Shown: positions 9,544 through 18,696 of the stretch, one piece after another
How the letters are laid out: every line of letters starts with the position of its first letter
How positions within the stretch are numbered: the first letter of the stretch is position 1
Notes under the pieces: model-generated
The model's input: only the letters and a program-made list of their open reading frames with translations
What the model was told of the DNA's origin: nothing
Databases searched by the model: none
Translations under genes and position numbers: made by a program
Assembly (NCBI GenBank): GCA_903832665.1
Contig: CAILCG010000016.1
Location: 62,001-126,000, forward strand
Length of the DNA: 64,000 nucleotides
Source of the DNA: an uncultured Methanomicrobiales archaeon
GTDB taxonomy: Archaea > Halobacteriota > Methanomicrobia > Methanomicrobiales > Methanospirillaceae
Direction of reading: 5' to 3'

Positions 9544-9996
9544 ATGAGTGATTTCGAACGGGAGATAGTCAATTGCCTGAACCGTTATTTTAAGAAAAAT
9601 AATCTTCAGGGTTTTGCATTCCGGCTCAAGCCGCAAAAAACGGGGATCTCCTGCGCTGATGTGCTGGCGGACTCCCCTGACCCGGCATACAATCTTTCGA
9701 TAGAGTGCAAATCGATCATTGATACGAAACTCTATTTTTCGCAGCACTTTCATTCCGATAAACAGGGTCTCCACCCGGTCGATGCGATTGCCGATTTCCT
9801 GGCAAAAAGCGGCAGGACCGGTTACCTGGCTATTGAGTTCCGCCAGCCGCCCGGAAAGGAAAATCGGGCATTCCTCATTCCATGGGGGACGGTTGTTGAG
9901 CATTTCCGGAAGAACCAGGGCATTTCCATCAGCGATCCCGGGAAGTACAGGGAATTCGGACGGTCCAGAGAAGGCTATATCCTGGAAGATCTCTAA
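9544..9996 (+). CDS. PD-(D/E)xK nuclease, Hjc-like Holliday junction resolvase family
   Basis: A 150-aa protein with the archaeal resolvase pattern: FEREIVNCLNRYF near the N-terminus (Glu), an Asp in CADVLAD and the ECK motif in LSIECKSI about residue 58, followed by LYFSQHF. This is the E..D..ExK metal-binding set of the Hjc/PD-(D/E)xK fold. Sequence between motifs is not a close match to canonical Hjc, so it may be a paralogue. It diverges from the cfb operon and is followed by a 25-bp-period repeat array. Confidence 0.7.
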   Translation: MSDFEREIVNCLNRYFKKNNLQGFAFRLKPQKTGISCADVLADSPDPAYNLSIECKSIIDTKLYFSQHFHSDKQGLHPVDAIADFLAKSGRTGYLAIEFRQPPGKENRAFLIPWGTVVEHFRKNQGISISDPGKYREFGRSREGYILEDL

Positions 9997-10061
9997 CCTT
10001 TTGATCAGTGCCTGAACCAAGATTTCCTGTTGTTTCACGTATCAATCACTCAGTTCATTTT

Positions 10062-10392
10062 CAATCGAACCCTGATACAAAATCCTTGACCGGACCTTGA
10101 TTTACCAATTTCAACCGGACCTCGATTATAATTTCTTAACCGGACCTTGATGGAAATATTTTCCACGCTTCTCTCGGAATCGCGACGGGAAAATGATCCG
10201 GAACAATCAAATCTTGATGCAAAATCTTCAACTGGATCCTGATTCAAAAATTTTAAACGGACTTTGATCTAAAAATTTAAACCGGACATTGATAGTAATT
10301 TTTATCTGGATCCCGGTTTACAAATTTTAAGCAGACTTTGATTGCAATTTCTTAACCGGACCTTGATGATAAGTTTTCAACCGGATCCCGAT
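10062..10392 (+). repeat. 25-bp-period degenerate direct-repeat array
   Basis: Twelve copies of a 14-nt core close to AACCGGACCTTGAT, separated by AT-rich 11-nt spacers often containing AAAATTT or ATTTCTT. Core starts are 10062, 10088, 10113, 10138, then after a 67-nt step 10205, 10230, 10255, 10280, 10304, 10329, 10354 and 10379. The interruption at 10152-10204 contains a small hairpin (GGAAATATTTTCC). The period is not a multiple of three, so it is not coding. The stretch 9997-10551 contains no other gene. The cores face the same way, as in iterons or clustered protein-binding sites. Confidence 0.8.
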
Positions 10393-10551
10393 TCAAATAA
10401 TTTTGGCCGTTTCAAAATGAGGGGGGTCTCGATCAAAAGAAGTGTTTTTGAGAGCTCACCTCCCAAAAAAACAAGGAAAAAGATCCTTTTGATTCTGGAA
10501 ACATTATGCAAAGTAATTTGTTCGATCAACCTCAACGAATATGAACTCATG

Positions 10552-11688
10552 ATGAATGCATTTGAGCGCTTTGGGCTGCTCATCAATGATCGCGTGGTCA
10601 GAACGCCCGTGGGAATCGCATCCATGGCAGGAATTGTTGATGCAGCCTATGTAATCGAACGATCCGAACATATCGGCTTTGCATTCATTGGCGGATATTC
10701 GATCGACCAGAAGACCATGGAAGCCGGCAAACTCATTGCGGCAAAGGGGGATCGCCGGGAATTTTTATCCGACAATCCTGTCGAAGAGTTACTCCGGCAG
10801 ATCGCACTGATGGGCTCCAGCACCGTGATCCTGGGAATCAATCTTCGCGGCAGCACACCCGAGGCCTTTAGCGCCATTGCAGCGGCTATTGGCGACAAAG
10901 TAGTGTACGAGATCGATGCACATTGCCGCCAGCCGGAAATGATCGCAGCGGGTTGCGGAGAGCACTACTTAAAAAATCCAGAGGAACTCGTTGCCGTCGT
11001 CAGGTCCCTCAAGAGCCACGGGGTAACCGTATCGGTAAAGATCCGTGCCGGGGTAGCGGCCGATGACCGGGAACTTGCCCGCATGCTCTGGAACGCCGGG
11101 GCAGACGTCCTGCATATCGATCTCATGGATTTTGGCCCGGCCAAACTCCGGCAGATCCGGAACAGTTGTCCCCTCATGCTGATTGCGAACAATTCCATCA
11201 CCAGTTTTGACAAGATGAAGGACATGCTCTCTCACGGGGCGGATCTGGTCTCCCTTGCGCGACAGTCTGACGTGCGAACCCTCTCCGGGCTGGATGCCGT
11301 TATCACGCGACATGCTGATGAGGATGGCTGGTACAATGCACCCAAGCAACTCTGTCGTGGCGGGGATATCCGCTCCCTGGCATTCTGCTGCATGCCGGTC
11401 AAAGAGTGTCCCCTCATCCCGACCCTGACCCGGATGGAGATATCCAAGGAAAATTACATCCGGATGAAGCAGGACGCCGTGAAGGGGACTCCGCTCGATA
11501 CCGGGCAGCAGACCTGCTTTGGCAATCTCACCTGGTGCTGCAAGATTTCCTCGCCCTGTATGTTCCGCGATATGACCATCAGGCAGATAGGTCTCTCGAA
11601 GAAAGAATATATGCGTCTCAAACGGGACCTCTCTGATACATTGATGAGTGGTGTTTTTCATGACCTGCCTTCTGATGAAAGCGGCTGA
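10552..11688 (+). CDS. Methanogenesis marker protein 9 (TIM-barrel plus Cys-rich domain)
   Basis: 378-aa protein of unknown biochemical role restricted to methanogens. The N-terminal 250 residues are a nifR3/Dus-like TIM barrel (TPVGIASMAG, VKIRAGV, MLIANNSI). The C-terminal domain has the paired Cys signatures of the marker-9 domain, FCCMPVKECPL and WCCKISSPCMF, plus further cysteines likely to bind metal. The frame is open back to 10342, but that part runs through the 25-bp repeats and has no similarity, so the ATG at 10552 (or 10549) is chosen. No clear Shine-Dalgarno site is seen. The stop overlaps the next gene. Confidence 0.85.
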   Translation: MNAFERFGLLINDRVVRTPVGIASMAGIVDAAYVIERSEHIGFAFIGGYSIDQKTMEAGKLIAAKGDRREFLSDNPVEELLRQIALMGSSTVILGINLRGSTPEAFSAIAAAIGDKVVYEIDAHCRQPEMIAAGCGEHYLKNPEELVAVVRSLKSHGVTVSVKIRAGVAADDRELARMLWNAGADVLHIDLMDFGPAKLRQIRNSCPLMLIANNSITSFDKMKDMLSHGADLVSLARQSDVRTLSGLDAVITRHADEDGWYNAPKQLCRGGDIRSLAFCCMPVKECPLIPTLTRMEISKENYIRMKQDAVKGTPLDTGQQTCFGNLTWCCKISSPCMFRDMTIRQIGLSKKEYMRLKRDLSDTLMSGVFHDLPSDESG

Positions 11689-12493
11689 ACGGGCCCAGCT
11701 GGCGATGATGCTAGAGGTCTGCGCATTTCCCAAGCCAGGCAATGTCGATCGCTGCCACGATTATCCTGAAACATGCCTGGAGCATTTTCTCGCCTCGACC
11801 ATCTTTTCGCGCCCCGCACTTGAAGAGGCGGAGAAGGGAGAAGGACGGATTGGCGAGATCATCCATCATGCGGTCCAGCAGACCAACTGCCACAAGGGGG
11901 GAAATACCCACTTCGGTGCATTCATCCTGCTCATCCCCCTGGTGTATGGAGGCTCCATAGAAGGTGCGATGAAGGCGATTGAGCACACGGACACATCCGA
12001 TGCTGTCGCATTCTACCGGGCATTCGGCCTGACAAAAGTCCGGACCTATTCAGAAGATGATCTGGACGTGAACGATCCCAAATCGCTCTCCCTGCTTCGG
12101 GAACGCGGTATGACTCTCCTGGATGTCATGGAGTATTCCGCGGCCAATGATATGGTTGCGCGTGAATGGATAACGGGATTTCCCCTGACCCGGCGTGGGG
12201 CCGATCTGCTCAAACAATTTGGCAATGGTCGCCAGGCAATCACGCAGATGTTCATCACCCTCCTTGCCCAGGAACCCGATACCTTCATTGCAAAAAAACA
12301 CGGCAGGATTGTCGCTCATGATACCATGCGTAGGGCCCGGGACGTGCTTGATGGCAGGGAAACTCTTGAACACTTTGACCAGGACTGTATTGATCGGGAC
12401 ATCAACCCCGGTTCAATTGCCGATATCACCATAGCGGCACTCTTTGTTGCCCTTGGAGAGGGCTGGGAATGGGACTCTTACGATCCGGTATAA
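11675..12493 (+). CDS. CitG-like triphosphoribosyl-dephospho-CoA synthase family protein
   Basis: Helical 272-aa protein of the CitG/MdcB family. Conserved patterns are PKPGNVDRCHDY near the N-terminus, THFGAFILLIPL, and the acidic NPGSIADITIAALF near the C-terminus. Methanogens lack citrate lyase, so the citrate-lyase prosthetic-group reaction is unlikely to be the true role. A phosphoribosyl-transfer reaction in coenzyme or nucleotide metabolism is an inference. An alternative ATG at 11660 would add MTCLL. It overlaps mmp9 upstream and the DUF447 gene downstream by 25 nt. Confidence 0.8.
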   Translation: MKAAERAQLAMMLEVCAFPKPGNVDRCHDYPETCLEHFLASTIFSRPALEEAEKGEGRIGEIIHHAVQQTNCHKGGNTHFGAFILLIPLVYGGSIEGAMKAIEHTDTSDAVAFYRAFGLTKVRTYSEDDLDVNDPKSLSLLRERGMTLLDVMEYSAANDMVAREWITGFPLTRRGADLLKQFGNGRQAITQMFITLLAQEPDTFIAKKHGRIVAHDTMRRARDVLDGRETLEHFDQDCIDRDINPGSIADITIAALFVALGEGWEWDSYDPV

Positions 12494-13023
12494 ATGAAGT
12501 CATCGCGACAACAGAGTACAATGCTGCACCTATGGGTATCATCGTGAGAGAGGGGGTAGCACGAATGGTCCTCTTCTCCGGCAGCCACACCGCGGCAAAT
12601 ATTGAGAAGAATGGCTGGCTGGTAGCAAATTTTGTGCATGATCCAGTCCTGTACGTAAAAACGGCTTTTGATGATATACCCAAAGAAGATTTTACCGAAG
12701 AGACGATCAACGGCAAAAAAATGTACCGCCTCACGGATACGGATGCGTGGGCGGCTTTCACGGCAACTATCGACAAACAGACAACCGAAGCACTGATGAT
12801 TACCGTAACCCTGCAAAAAGAGATCATCGAACGAGTTGCCCTGCACCCGGTCAACCGGGGGTTTAACAGTATTATCGATATCACTGTCCATGCTACGCGG
12901 TACCGGGTGGACCATAGTCCTGAACTCAAGGCACAGATCGAGTATCATGCGGCGATTGTCCGGAAATGCGGGGGAAAGCGTGAACTTGCCGCACTGGCTC
13001 TCCTGATGCAGTATATCTCCTGA
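12469..13023 (+). CDS. DUF447 family flavin-binding-like protein
   Basis: 184-aa archaeal protein of the DUF447 family, predicted split-barrel fold related to FMN-binding flavoreductases (GINEVIATTEYNAAPMGI at the N-terminus, FVHDPVLYVKTAF in the middle). Function is not established. It is the third gene of the mmp9/CitG-like/DUF447 operon and starts inside the preceding gene behind a GGAGAGGG motif. The context suggests a shared task in a methanogen or C1-archaeal cofactor pathway. Confidence 0.8.
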   Translation: MGLLRSGINEVIATTEYNAAPMGIIVREGVARMVLFSGSHTAANIEKNGWLVANFVHDPVLYVKTAFDDIPKEDFTEETINGKKMYRLTDTDAWAAFTATIDKQTTEALMITVTLQKEIIERVALHPVNRGFNSIIDITVHATRYRVDHSPELKAQIEYHAAIVRKCGGKRELAALALLMQYIS

Positions 13024-13172
13024 TTCACCCGTTCACCAGGTCAGGGCAGCCTTTCAAAACACCCGGCAGATTGGCCGTCAATTTCCTGTGCGATCGCTAT
13101 TCTTTTATATTTCATAAACGGTAAATCACTACATCGACTTTATACTATAATTTCTTCAAAATAGTCGTATCA

Positions 13173-14534
13173 GTGAGGCATAAAGACCATGCGACCAATC
13201 AGCAAGGAAAAAAATTCACCTATGATATTTTCATTATTCTCAGTGTCCTTGCATCCGTAGTAATTACCTACATCTCAATAAACCGGGGAATTTACGATGT
13301 ATTTCCCTATTTTTACCTGATTCCCGTAGTCCTGATCGCGTATACCCGGCCTAAGATCAGCATATTCGTGACTGTATTTGTCGGATGGCTCTATATTGGC
13401 CTGGTCTATTCCCTTGGCCTTCCGGACACCGGCATATTTGCCCGGGCAACGGTCTGGTTTTTTATCTTTGTCTCGATTGGAGTACTCATTTCTACGTATT
13501 CGAGGGAATACCAGAAGGAGGGGGAACGGAGCTGCGGGTCGTTCTTCAATTCCCAGGCCGGGGCTTTCAGTTACGATCGGGAAAACTTGAAAATACGCGA
13601 TCCAAACTGGAAATTCTCCCAGTTCATCGGGTACTATCGCGAGTCTCTCAAGTCAAAGACACTCGCCGATGTCATTACCGACACCCCCGAACGCGAATCG
13701 TTTCTGGCCAAAGTAAAGGACAAGAGACGGGTCGGCGACATTGAAGTGAGATTTACCTGTGCCGACGGGAGTAAGCACTGGGCACTGGTCTCTGCAGCAG
13801 ATTGTGGCGAACCTGCTATTGTCTGTACAACGGTCGATATCAGCGAACAAAAACAGGCTCAGGATGCACTCCGTCTCGCAAACCGGAAACTCAACCTGCT
13901 CAACAATGTCACCCGTCATGATATCCTCAACCAACTTACGGCGCTCATCGGGTACCTGGAAATCTCGCGCGAAGACATACAAGATCCCTGGGTGCTCACC
14001 TATGTTACCAAAGAAGAACAGGCCGCCAATGCCATCCGCAACCAGATCCTCTTCACCCGGGATTACCAGAACATTGGGGTACATTCCCCCCAGTGGTATA
14101 ATATTGCAGAGACCGTCTCTCTTGCTATGGCAACCCTGGACATTCACCAGGTCACCGTAAAGGTAAATCTCGCAGCCGTTGAGATCTATGCAGATCCCTT
14201 GCTTGAGAAAGTTTTTTACAACCTGATCGAAAACTCCCTCCGTCATGGGGACCGGGTAACGGAGATCGAGATCAATTCGGTTCCCACCAGTGACGGCATC
14301 GACATTGTCATCCGGGATAACGGTGCGGGAATTCCCGAGGATACCAAAGAGCGGATTTTCCGGCGGGAATATTTCAAGAATACGGGTTTCGGCCTCTTTT
14401 TAACCCGGGAAATTCTCGCGATCACCAATCTGTCCATAACAGAGACCGGAACCTGTAGCAGCGGTGCCTGTTTTGTGATCCATGCTCCCCGGGGAACTTT
14501 CCGTCCCATGTCGGGGGAAAATCCCGGTATCTAA
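13173..14534 (+). CDS. Membrane-bound histidine kinase
   Basis: 453-aa sensor kinase. Four hydrophobic segments lie between residues 15 and 115, followed by a PAS-like region (about 125-225), a dimerisation/phosphoacceptor helix with His249 in NNVTRHDILNQL, and a HATPase_c domain with N-box NLIENSLRHG, G1 DNGAGI and G2 GFGLFL. The start is GTG because no ATG precedes the first membrane segment. TATA-like TTTATACTATAA lies about 30 nt upstream, so the leader is short. No response regulator is adjacent. Confidence 0.88.
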   Translation: MRHKDHATNQQGKKFTYDIFIILSVLASVVITYISINRGIYDVFPYFYLIPVVLIAYTRPKISIFVTVFVGWLYIGLVYSLGLPDTGIFARATVWFFIFVSIGVLISTYSREYQKEGERSCGSFFNSQAGAFSYDRENLKIRDPNWKFSQFIGYYRESLKSKTLADVITDTPERESFLAKVKDKRRVGDIEVRFTCADGSKHWALVSAADCGEPAIVCTTVDISEQKQAQDALRLANRKLNLLNNVTRHDILNQLTALIGYLEISREDIQDPWVLTYVTKEEQAANAIRNQILFTRDYQNIGVHSPQWYNIAETVSLAMATLDIHQVTVKVNLAAVEIYADPLLEKVFYNLIENSLRHGDRVTEIEINSVPTSDGIDIVIRDNGAGIPEDTKERIFRREYFKNTGFGLFLTREILAITNLSITETGTCSSGACFVIHAPRGTFRPMSGENPGI

Positions 14535-14548
14535 GGAATTCTAAAAAG

Positions 14549-14567
14549 TATTTTTACTTTTTTTCTT
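14549..14567. terminator. Poly-T transcription terminator between convergent genes
   Basis: A TATTTTTACTTTTTTTCTT tract lies 15 nt after the kinase stop codon. Oligo-T runs end archaeal transcripts. The convergent hypE gene ends at 14641. Confidence 0.5.
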
Positions 14568-14640
14568 AACAAAACAGGGAGAATGTGCGGGATAATTGCA
14601 CATTCAAAGAAAAATTCCCGGGGTTATTCGTCATATATCA

Positions 14641-15636
14641 TTAACAGACACGGGGGACGGGATCACCCATGGGGGGTTCAATGAACCGCTCGCCGCCAAT
14701 AGTTGTTTCCATAATGACATGGGATCCCTTTGTCACGGTCCCAACGACTGCCGCATCTCTTCCGTACTTGTGGGAGCGAAGCGCAGCCAATACTGCATCC
14801 ACCTGGGAAGCAGGAACGCCCATGACCACTTTGCCCTCATTTGCCACTTCAAGAGGATCAATGCCCAGCATGCCGGCGGCACTTTTCACACTCTTGCAGA
14901 TCGGCAGCGATTCTTCTGAGATACGGACGCAGACACCACTCTTTCGTGCCATCTCATTGATCGCATTGGCAAATCCCCCGCGGGTGGGATCTTTCATCGC
15001 ATGGACCGATCCCGCGTCAAGAACTTTTTCAACCATGCCCCAGAGAGGGGAGACATCGGATTTGATCTGTTCACCAAGATCGAACCCCTCGCGGTGTGCC
15101 ATGATGGCGATCCCGTGATCGCCAAGCGTGCCGGAGACGATGATCGCATCACCGGGAGTAAGGCCATTGTCCCGTACCACCGTCTTTGCAATACCGATAC
15201 CGGAAGTGTTGATCGCGATACCATCAAGGGCACCCCGTTCCATCACTTTTGTATCGCCGGTTACCAGATTTGCCCCGCATTCTCCAAGAGCCTCATCCAT
15301 CGAGGCAACGATTCGGGCAAGATCATCAATCTCAAAACCTTCTTCGATGATCATGCCACACGACAGCGCGATCGGTCTGCCCCCCATCATCGCGAGATCA
15401 TTGACCGTCCCGCAGACCGAGATCCTGCCGATATCCCCGCCCGGGAAAAAGATCGGGCGGACCACGTGGGAATCGGTGGTAAAGACAAGATTCTGGCCAT
15501 TTAACGGGATGACGGCCCCGTCATCCATCGCTTCGAGGCCGATTCCCCCGGCATTGTTATGTTTGAACTTCGTGAGCGTCTGTAACAGTTCGCCCATCAC
15601 TTCTCCGCCTGCTCCGTGCATCATATTGACTTTCAT
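14641..15636 (-). CDS. hypE: Hydrogenase maturation protein HypE
   Basis: With HypF, makes the cyanide ligand of the NiFe site: HypE carries a thiocarboxamide on its C-terminal Cys and dehydrates it with ATP. The 331-aa PurM-like protein starts MKVNMMHGAGG and ends PRVC, the required C-terminal Cys331. The open frame reaches 11 codons further upstream but those overlap hypA, and the ATG at 15636 fits the family. It is the last gene of hypC-hypA-hypE. hypB, hypD and hypF are not in the window. Confidence 0.95.
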   Translation of the reverse strand: MKVNMMHGAGGEVMGELLQTLTKFKHNNAGGIGLEAMDDGAVIPLNGQNLVFTTDSHVVRPIFFPGGDIGRISVCGTVNDLAMMGGRPIALSCGMIIEEGFEIDDLARIVASMDEALGECGANLVTGDTKVMERGALDGIAINTSGIGIAKTVVRDNGLTPGDAIIVSGTLGDHGIAIMAHREGFDLGEQIKSDVSPLWGMVEKVLDAGSVHAMKDPTRGGFANAINEMARKSGVCVRISEESLPICKSVKSAAGMLGIDPLEVANEGKVVMGVPASQVDAVLAALRSHKYGRDAAVVGTVTKGSHVIMETTIGGERFIEPPMGDPVPRVC

Positions 15637-15637
15637 T

Positions 15638-15973
15638 TCAGTCCACCTCGATCTCGATATTTGTGACAACTATTTCCCTGCCTTTTACCATATGGGGAAG
15701 GGCCCCGCACCCGGGACAGACATAAATTTCCTGTCCCGAGTAACCGCACGGACAGGTGGTTTCAGGAGGGACTTCTGTACAGACAAGTTCGGTCTTTTCA
15801 AAAAGGGGATCATCTTCTTTGACAGTGCCAAACAAGAAAATGACCTGTTCAGGATTTACCATTGCCATCTTCCCGACCTCAACGCTGACTCGTTTTACCT
15901 TGCTCGCGTTGTTCTCGATCGCGGCCTTGCGTGCCGTAGCGTACAGGTCATAGGCAATGGAAAACTCGTGCAT
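15638..15973 (-). CDS. hypA: Hydrogenase nickel-insertion protein HypA
   Basis: Delivers Ni2+ to the hydrogenase large subunit. The 111-aa protein starts MHEFSIAYDLY, in which His2 is the nickel ligand. Two CxxC pairs, CPCG and CPGCG, form the zinc site. The ATG at 15973 overlaps the TGA of hypC (ATGA), so it is preferred over a GTG one codon earlier. It ends 1 nt before the hypE ATG. The partner GTPase HypB is not adjacent. Confidence 0.95.
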   Translation of the reverse strand: MHEFSIAYDLYATARKAAIENNASKVKRVSVEVGKMAMVNPEQVIFLFGTVKEDDPLFEKTELVCTEVPPETTCPCGYSGQEIYVCPGCGALPHMVKGREIVVTNIEIEVD

Positions 15974-16197
15974 CACTCCTCCAGTGCTGCATACACCTGC
16001 TTGAAGACTTCCCGGGTCTCAAGACCTTCTTCCCGGGAGAGGCGCTGTATTGCAAAACCGACATGGACTAATACAAACTCACCGACCTGCACGTCCACCA
16101 GGTCGAGCCTGACCTCCTGTTTGAGATCCCCGTAATCGACAAGACCAATATTTCCCTCTCTAATTTCAAGCACTTCTGCGGGAACTGCAACACACAT
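15973..16197 (-). CDS. hypC: Hydrogenase maturation chaperone HypC
   Basis: 74-aa chaperone that works with HypD to assemble and carry the Fe(CN)2CO unit to the hydrogenase. It begins MCVAVPAEV with the essential Cys2, and GDLKQEVRLDLV and EFVLVHVGFAIQ are family motifs. First gene of the hypC-hypA-hypE operon on the minus strand, coupled to hypA by an ATGA overlap. Confidence 0.95.
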   Translation of the reverse strand: MCVAVPAEVLEIREGNIGLVDYGDLKQEVRLDLVDVQVGEFVLVHVGFAIQRLSREEGLETREVFKQVYAALEE

Positions 16198-16400
16198 CGA
16201 TGATCCTCTTAGTTATCTAACCTGTACTGTGGGAGGTTCAACCACATAAAAACAGTGATATTGATGCTGCTCGTTTTTTTCGCCGGGAAGATATCGTCTT
16301 TGCCGGATTGAGTAGATTCACTCAAAAGAAAACAGATGGGAAACGATCGGTCAACCAGCAAAAAATGGCTTTGCCAAAAAACATCCAAAAAAGAAAGGAA

Positions 16401-16484
16401 CGCCGGGGAAGAGATTTGAACTCTTGAGGTGCGAGCACCAGTAGCTTTCAAGGCTACCGCCTTCCCGGACTAGACTACCCCGGC
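16401..16484 (-). tRNA. tRNA-Ser (anticodon UGA)
   Basis: 84-nt tRNA on the minus strand. The 7-bp acceptor stem GCCGGGG/CCCCGGC closes with discriminator G as expected for serine. The anticodon stem GTAGC/GCTAC holds the loop CTTGAAA, giving anticodon TGA. A long variable arm (class II) and the T-arm with GTTCAAATC complete it. No CCA is encoded and no intron is seen. It lies in the gap between hypC and the surface protein gene. The rest of 16198-16585 shows no other gene. Confidence 0.95.
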
Positions 16485-16585
16485 AGTGCTCCATATGTAG
16501 GGCGTAGTATGTAAAAAAGGCTTCTTAACATTCCGGGATTTACAGGACAAAACACGGAAATAATGAATCCCCGTAATGAAAAAAG

Positions 16586-17668
16586 TTATTTCCGCAAAAA
16601 CAGGAAAATGATGGCGATGGCGAATATACCCAGAAGGGAGAACTGGGGGGACTGGGGAGTTGCCGTGGGAGTCTGGGGTTCAGATGCCGCAAATGCTGCT
16701 GGTACGGTGGGACTCACGGTTACCGAATGAACGTTCTCTGCATAGAGAAACACTTCGCTGTCATCCGCATATTTGTAGGGGTAAATTTTTACATAGACAA
16801 GCTTTCCCGTGCCTATAAACTCTGCCCGCTCGGGATTTTGCCCGCCATAATTATTTTCCATGTGAAGAACGCCTTTGTCATCCACATATTCAATAACCCA
16901 GTCGATGGATGATGACGTATGCATTACAACAGGTCCAATTGCAGTCCGGACAACAAAATACGCTGGCGCATCCCGTGATGCTTTAGCGTGTGCGGAGTAT
17001 ACGGCAAATGTGGTCGTGGTCGCAACCGGGGTAGAGCTTAAGGTGGATTCACTCGTGACGGTGATCGTGCGGGATCCGATGTATCCCTTCGCATCGGTAA
17101 AACTCACCTCATAATCACCGGGTTCTGTTATGGAAACGTCGGTAGCAAAGGAGCCCGCATTGTTCGTATTCACGTAACTGGGGCCAAATACCACGGTGTT
17201 CGAAGGCCCGATTATTTCTACCTGGACCCCGGAATTTTCTCCCCCCTTGATTGTTCCTGCAAGATAGATATTTCCAGTAAATGCCTGGCGAGAAAGAGAG
17301 GACATATAGATGTCGTCAGACCGGTCGATAAGCTGGATAATGCGCATATTTTCTGAAGAGGTGCCCAACTGGTTTGACGGTACTTCAACCTTATACGTCC
17401 CTTTCTTCAGATTCGTTGTATCAAAAAAAGTTTTGAAGGACTTATCTGACTGGACATAGACAACCTTGCGTCCAACTTCGGTCGTAGTCGTCTCCTGGTA
17501 GTAGAGCACCACATCAATGGGAGTCCCGATACCCAGCGTGGTTGTCCCAGTGACTATCAAAGGCTTTCCTATGGAGAGTGATACCGGAGCTATGATATTG
17601 ACCTGATATCCCGATACAAATCCGGATAAAAAGAATAGTCCTATCACAATAAGGACGATCTTTTTCAT
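16586..17668 (-). CDS. Predicted S-layer-type surface protein with C-terminal anchor
   Basis: 360-aa secreted protein. An N-terminal signal peptide (about 1-20, ending GFVSGY) is followed by β-rich repeats (TTEVGRKVVYV, IQLIDRSDDIY, GDYEVSFTDAKGYIG). A Thr/Pro-rich linker then leads to a C-terminal hydrophobic helix ending FLFLRK, the layout of archaeosortase-processed or membrane-anchored cell-surface proteins. It is a paralogue of the gene at 56012-56842, sharing the STEV/TTEV, LIDRS and GDY-x-V-x-FTD-x-KGYIG signatures. Exact role unknown. Confidence 0.75.
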   Translation of the reverse strand: MKKIVLIVIGLFFLSGFVSGYQVNIIAPVSLSIGKPLIVTGTTTLGIGTPIDVVLYYQETTTTEVGRKVVYVQSDKSFKTFFDTTNLKKGTYKVEVPSNQLGTSSENMRIIQLIDRSDDIYMSSLSRQAFTGNIYLAGTIKGGENSGVQVEIIGPSNTVVFGPSYVNTNNAGSFATDVSITEPGDYEVSFTDAKGYIGSRTITVTSESTLSSTPVATTTTFAVYSAHAKASRDAPAYFVVRTAIGPVVMHTSSSIDWVIEYVDDKGVLHMENNYGGQNPERAEFIGTGKLVYVKIYPYKYADDSEVFLYAENVHSVTVSPTVPAAFAASEPQTPTATPQSPQFSLLGIFAIAIIFLFLRK

Positions 17669-17690
17669 CTATATAGGATCAACTAATAGG

Positions 17691-18683
17691 ATGTTAATGA
17701 TTTCTGAACAGAGAGAAAAACCGCTCGCATCCTGGCGGGGGAAAGAGCGGTACGGCAATGAGTTGCTGGAATGTCTCACGGTGATATTCAAAAGCGCGGG
17801 CTGTACGTGGTCGAAATGCCGGATGTGCAGTTACCGGCATGAACGATACAACGAACAGTCCTGTGAGAAACTGTACCACCGGCTGGCAGCCCAGCTGGCA
17901 TGGGTAAACGCCGAATATAAACCGGAAGAGTACCAGATGGTGAAAATATTCACTTCCGGCAGTTTTTTTGATCCTGCTGAAGTGCCACCGGAATTTTTAC
18001 ACGATGTTGCTACGTATTTTTGCGGCAAACTGGTCATTGCTGAAACACGCCCGGAATTTATCGAAACCGAGGTCATCCGGACATTTGTAGAAAAACTGGA
18101 TAACGGAACCTGGGAAAAACCGCTCTATTGTGCTTTCGGGCTGGAGACAAGCAATGATGCCATCCGGGAAAAATGTATCAACAAGGGATTTACCTATGCA
18201 GATTTTACTGCCGCAACTTCGAGAGCCAAAGCAGCCGGGGCGGGAATAAAGGCCTACCTCCTCTTCAAACCGCTCTTTTTAACAGAAAAAGAGGCCGTAG
18301 AGGACATGAAACAATCTATCCGCGATGCATCACAGCACGCCGAAATGATCTCGATGAACCCCTGCAGCGTACAGCGGAGAACCGAACTGGAGTTTTACTG
18401 GAAGCGTGGGGCATATCGCCCGCCTTATCTCTGGAGCGTCCTTTCGCTGCTTCAGGATTCCCCTGTGCATATCACCTGTGATCCATTGGGCGGAGGGCAA
18501 TCCCGGGGACCCCACAATTGTAAAAAATGTGATTACGATCTGGTCAAAGGTATCCGGGAATATTCACTGAATGCTGATCGGGAACTGATCAATGCCCTCA
18601 TGGAAACACCGTGTGATTGCAGAAAGGAATGGGAATACGTACTCGAATACGAAGCTCCCTTCTGTATGCCCCTGACCCGTTGA
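17691..18683 (+). CDS. Archaeosine synthase radical SAM subunit RaSEA
   Basis: 330-aa radical SAM enzyme of the TIGR01210 family, which acts with ArcS to convert lysine-modified preQ0 in tRNA position 15 to archaeosine. The [4Fe-4S] cluster motif is CTWSKCRMCSY, and a late Cys group (CKKCDYD, PCDCRKEW) may bind a second metal. The start could be the ATG at 17691 or at 17697. It diverges from the surface protein gene across only 22 nt, so the two promoters must overlap the coding ends or be leaderless. Confidence 0.85.
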   Translation: MLMISEQREKPLASWRGKERYGNELLECLTVIFKSAGCTWSKCRMCSYRHERYNEQSCEKLYHRLAAQLAWVNAEYKPEEYQMVKIFTSGSFFDPAEVPPEFLHDVATYFCGKLVIAETRPEFIETEVIRTFVEKLDNGTWEKPLYCAFGLETSNDAIREKCINKGFTYADFTAATSRAKAAGAGIKAYLLFKPLFLTEKEAVEDMKQSIRDASQHAEMISMNPCSVQRRTELEFYWKRGAYRPPYLWSVLSLLQDSPVHITCDPLGGGQSRGPHNCKKCDYDLVKGIREYSLNADRELINALMETPCDCRKEWEYVLEYEAPFCMPLTR

Positions 18684-18696
18684 AATTCAAAAAAAA

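Noticed and set aside
10062-10392. CRISPR array
   Set aside because: The repeats are short, degenerate and have 11-nt spacers of similar AT-rich sequence. No cas genes are near.
10342-10551. Extended N-terminus of mmp9 from the ATG at 10342
   Set aside because: This part reads through the 25-bp repeats and lacks family similarity. The ATG at 10549/10552 fits marker protein 9.
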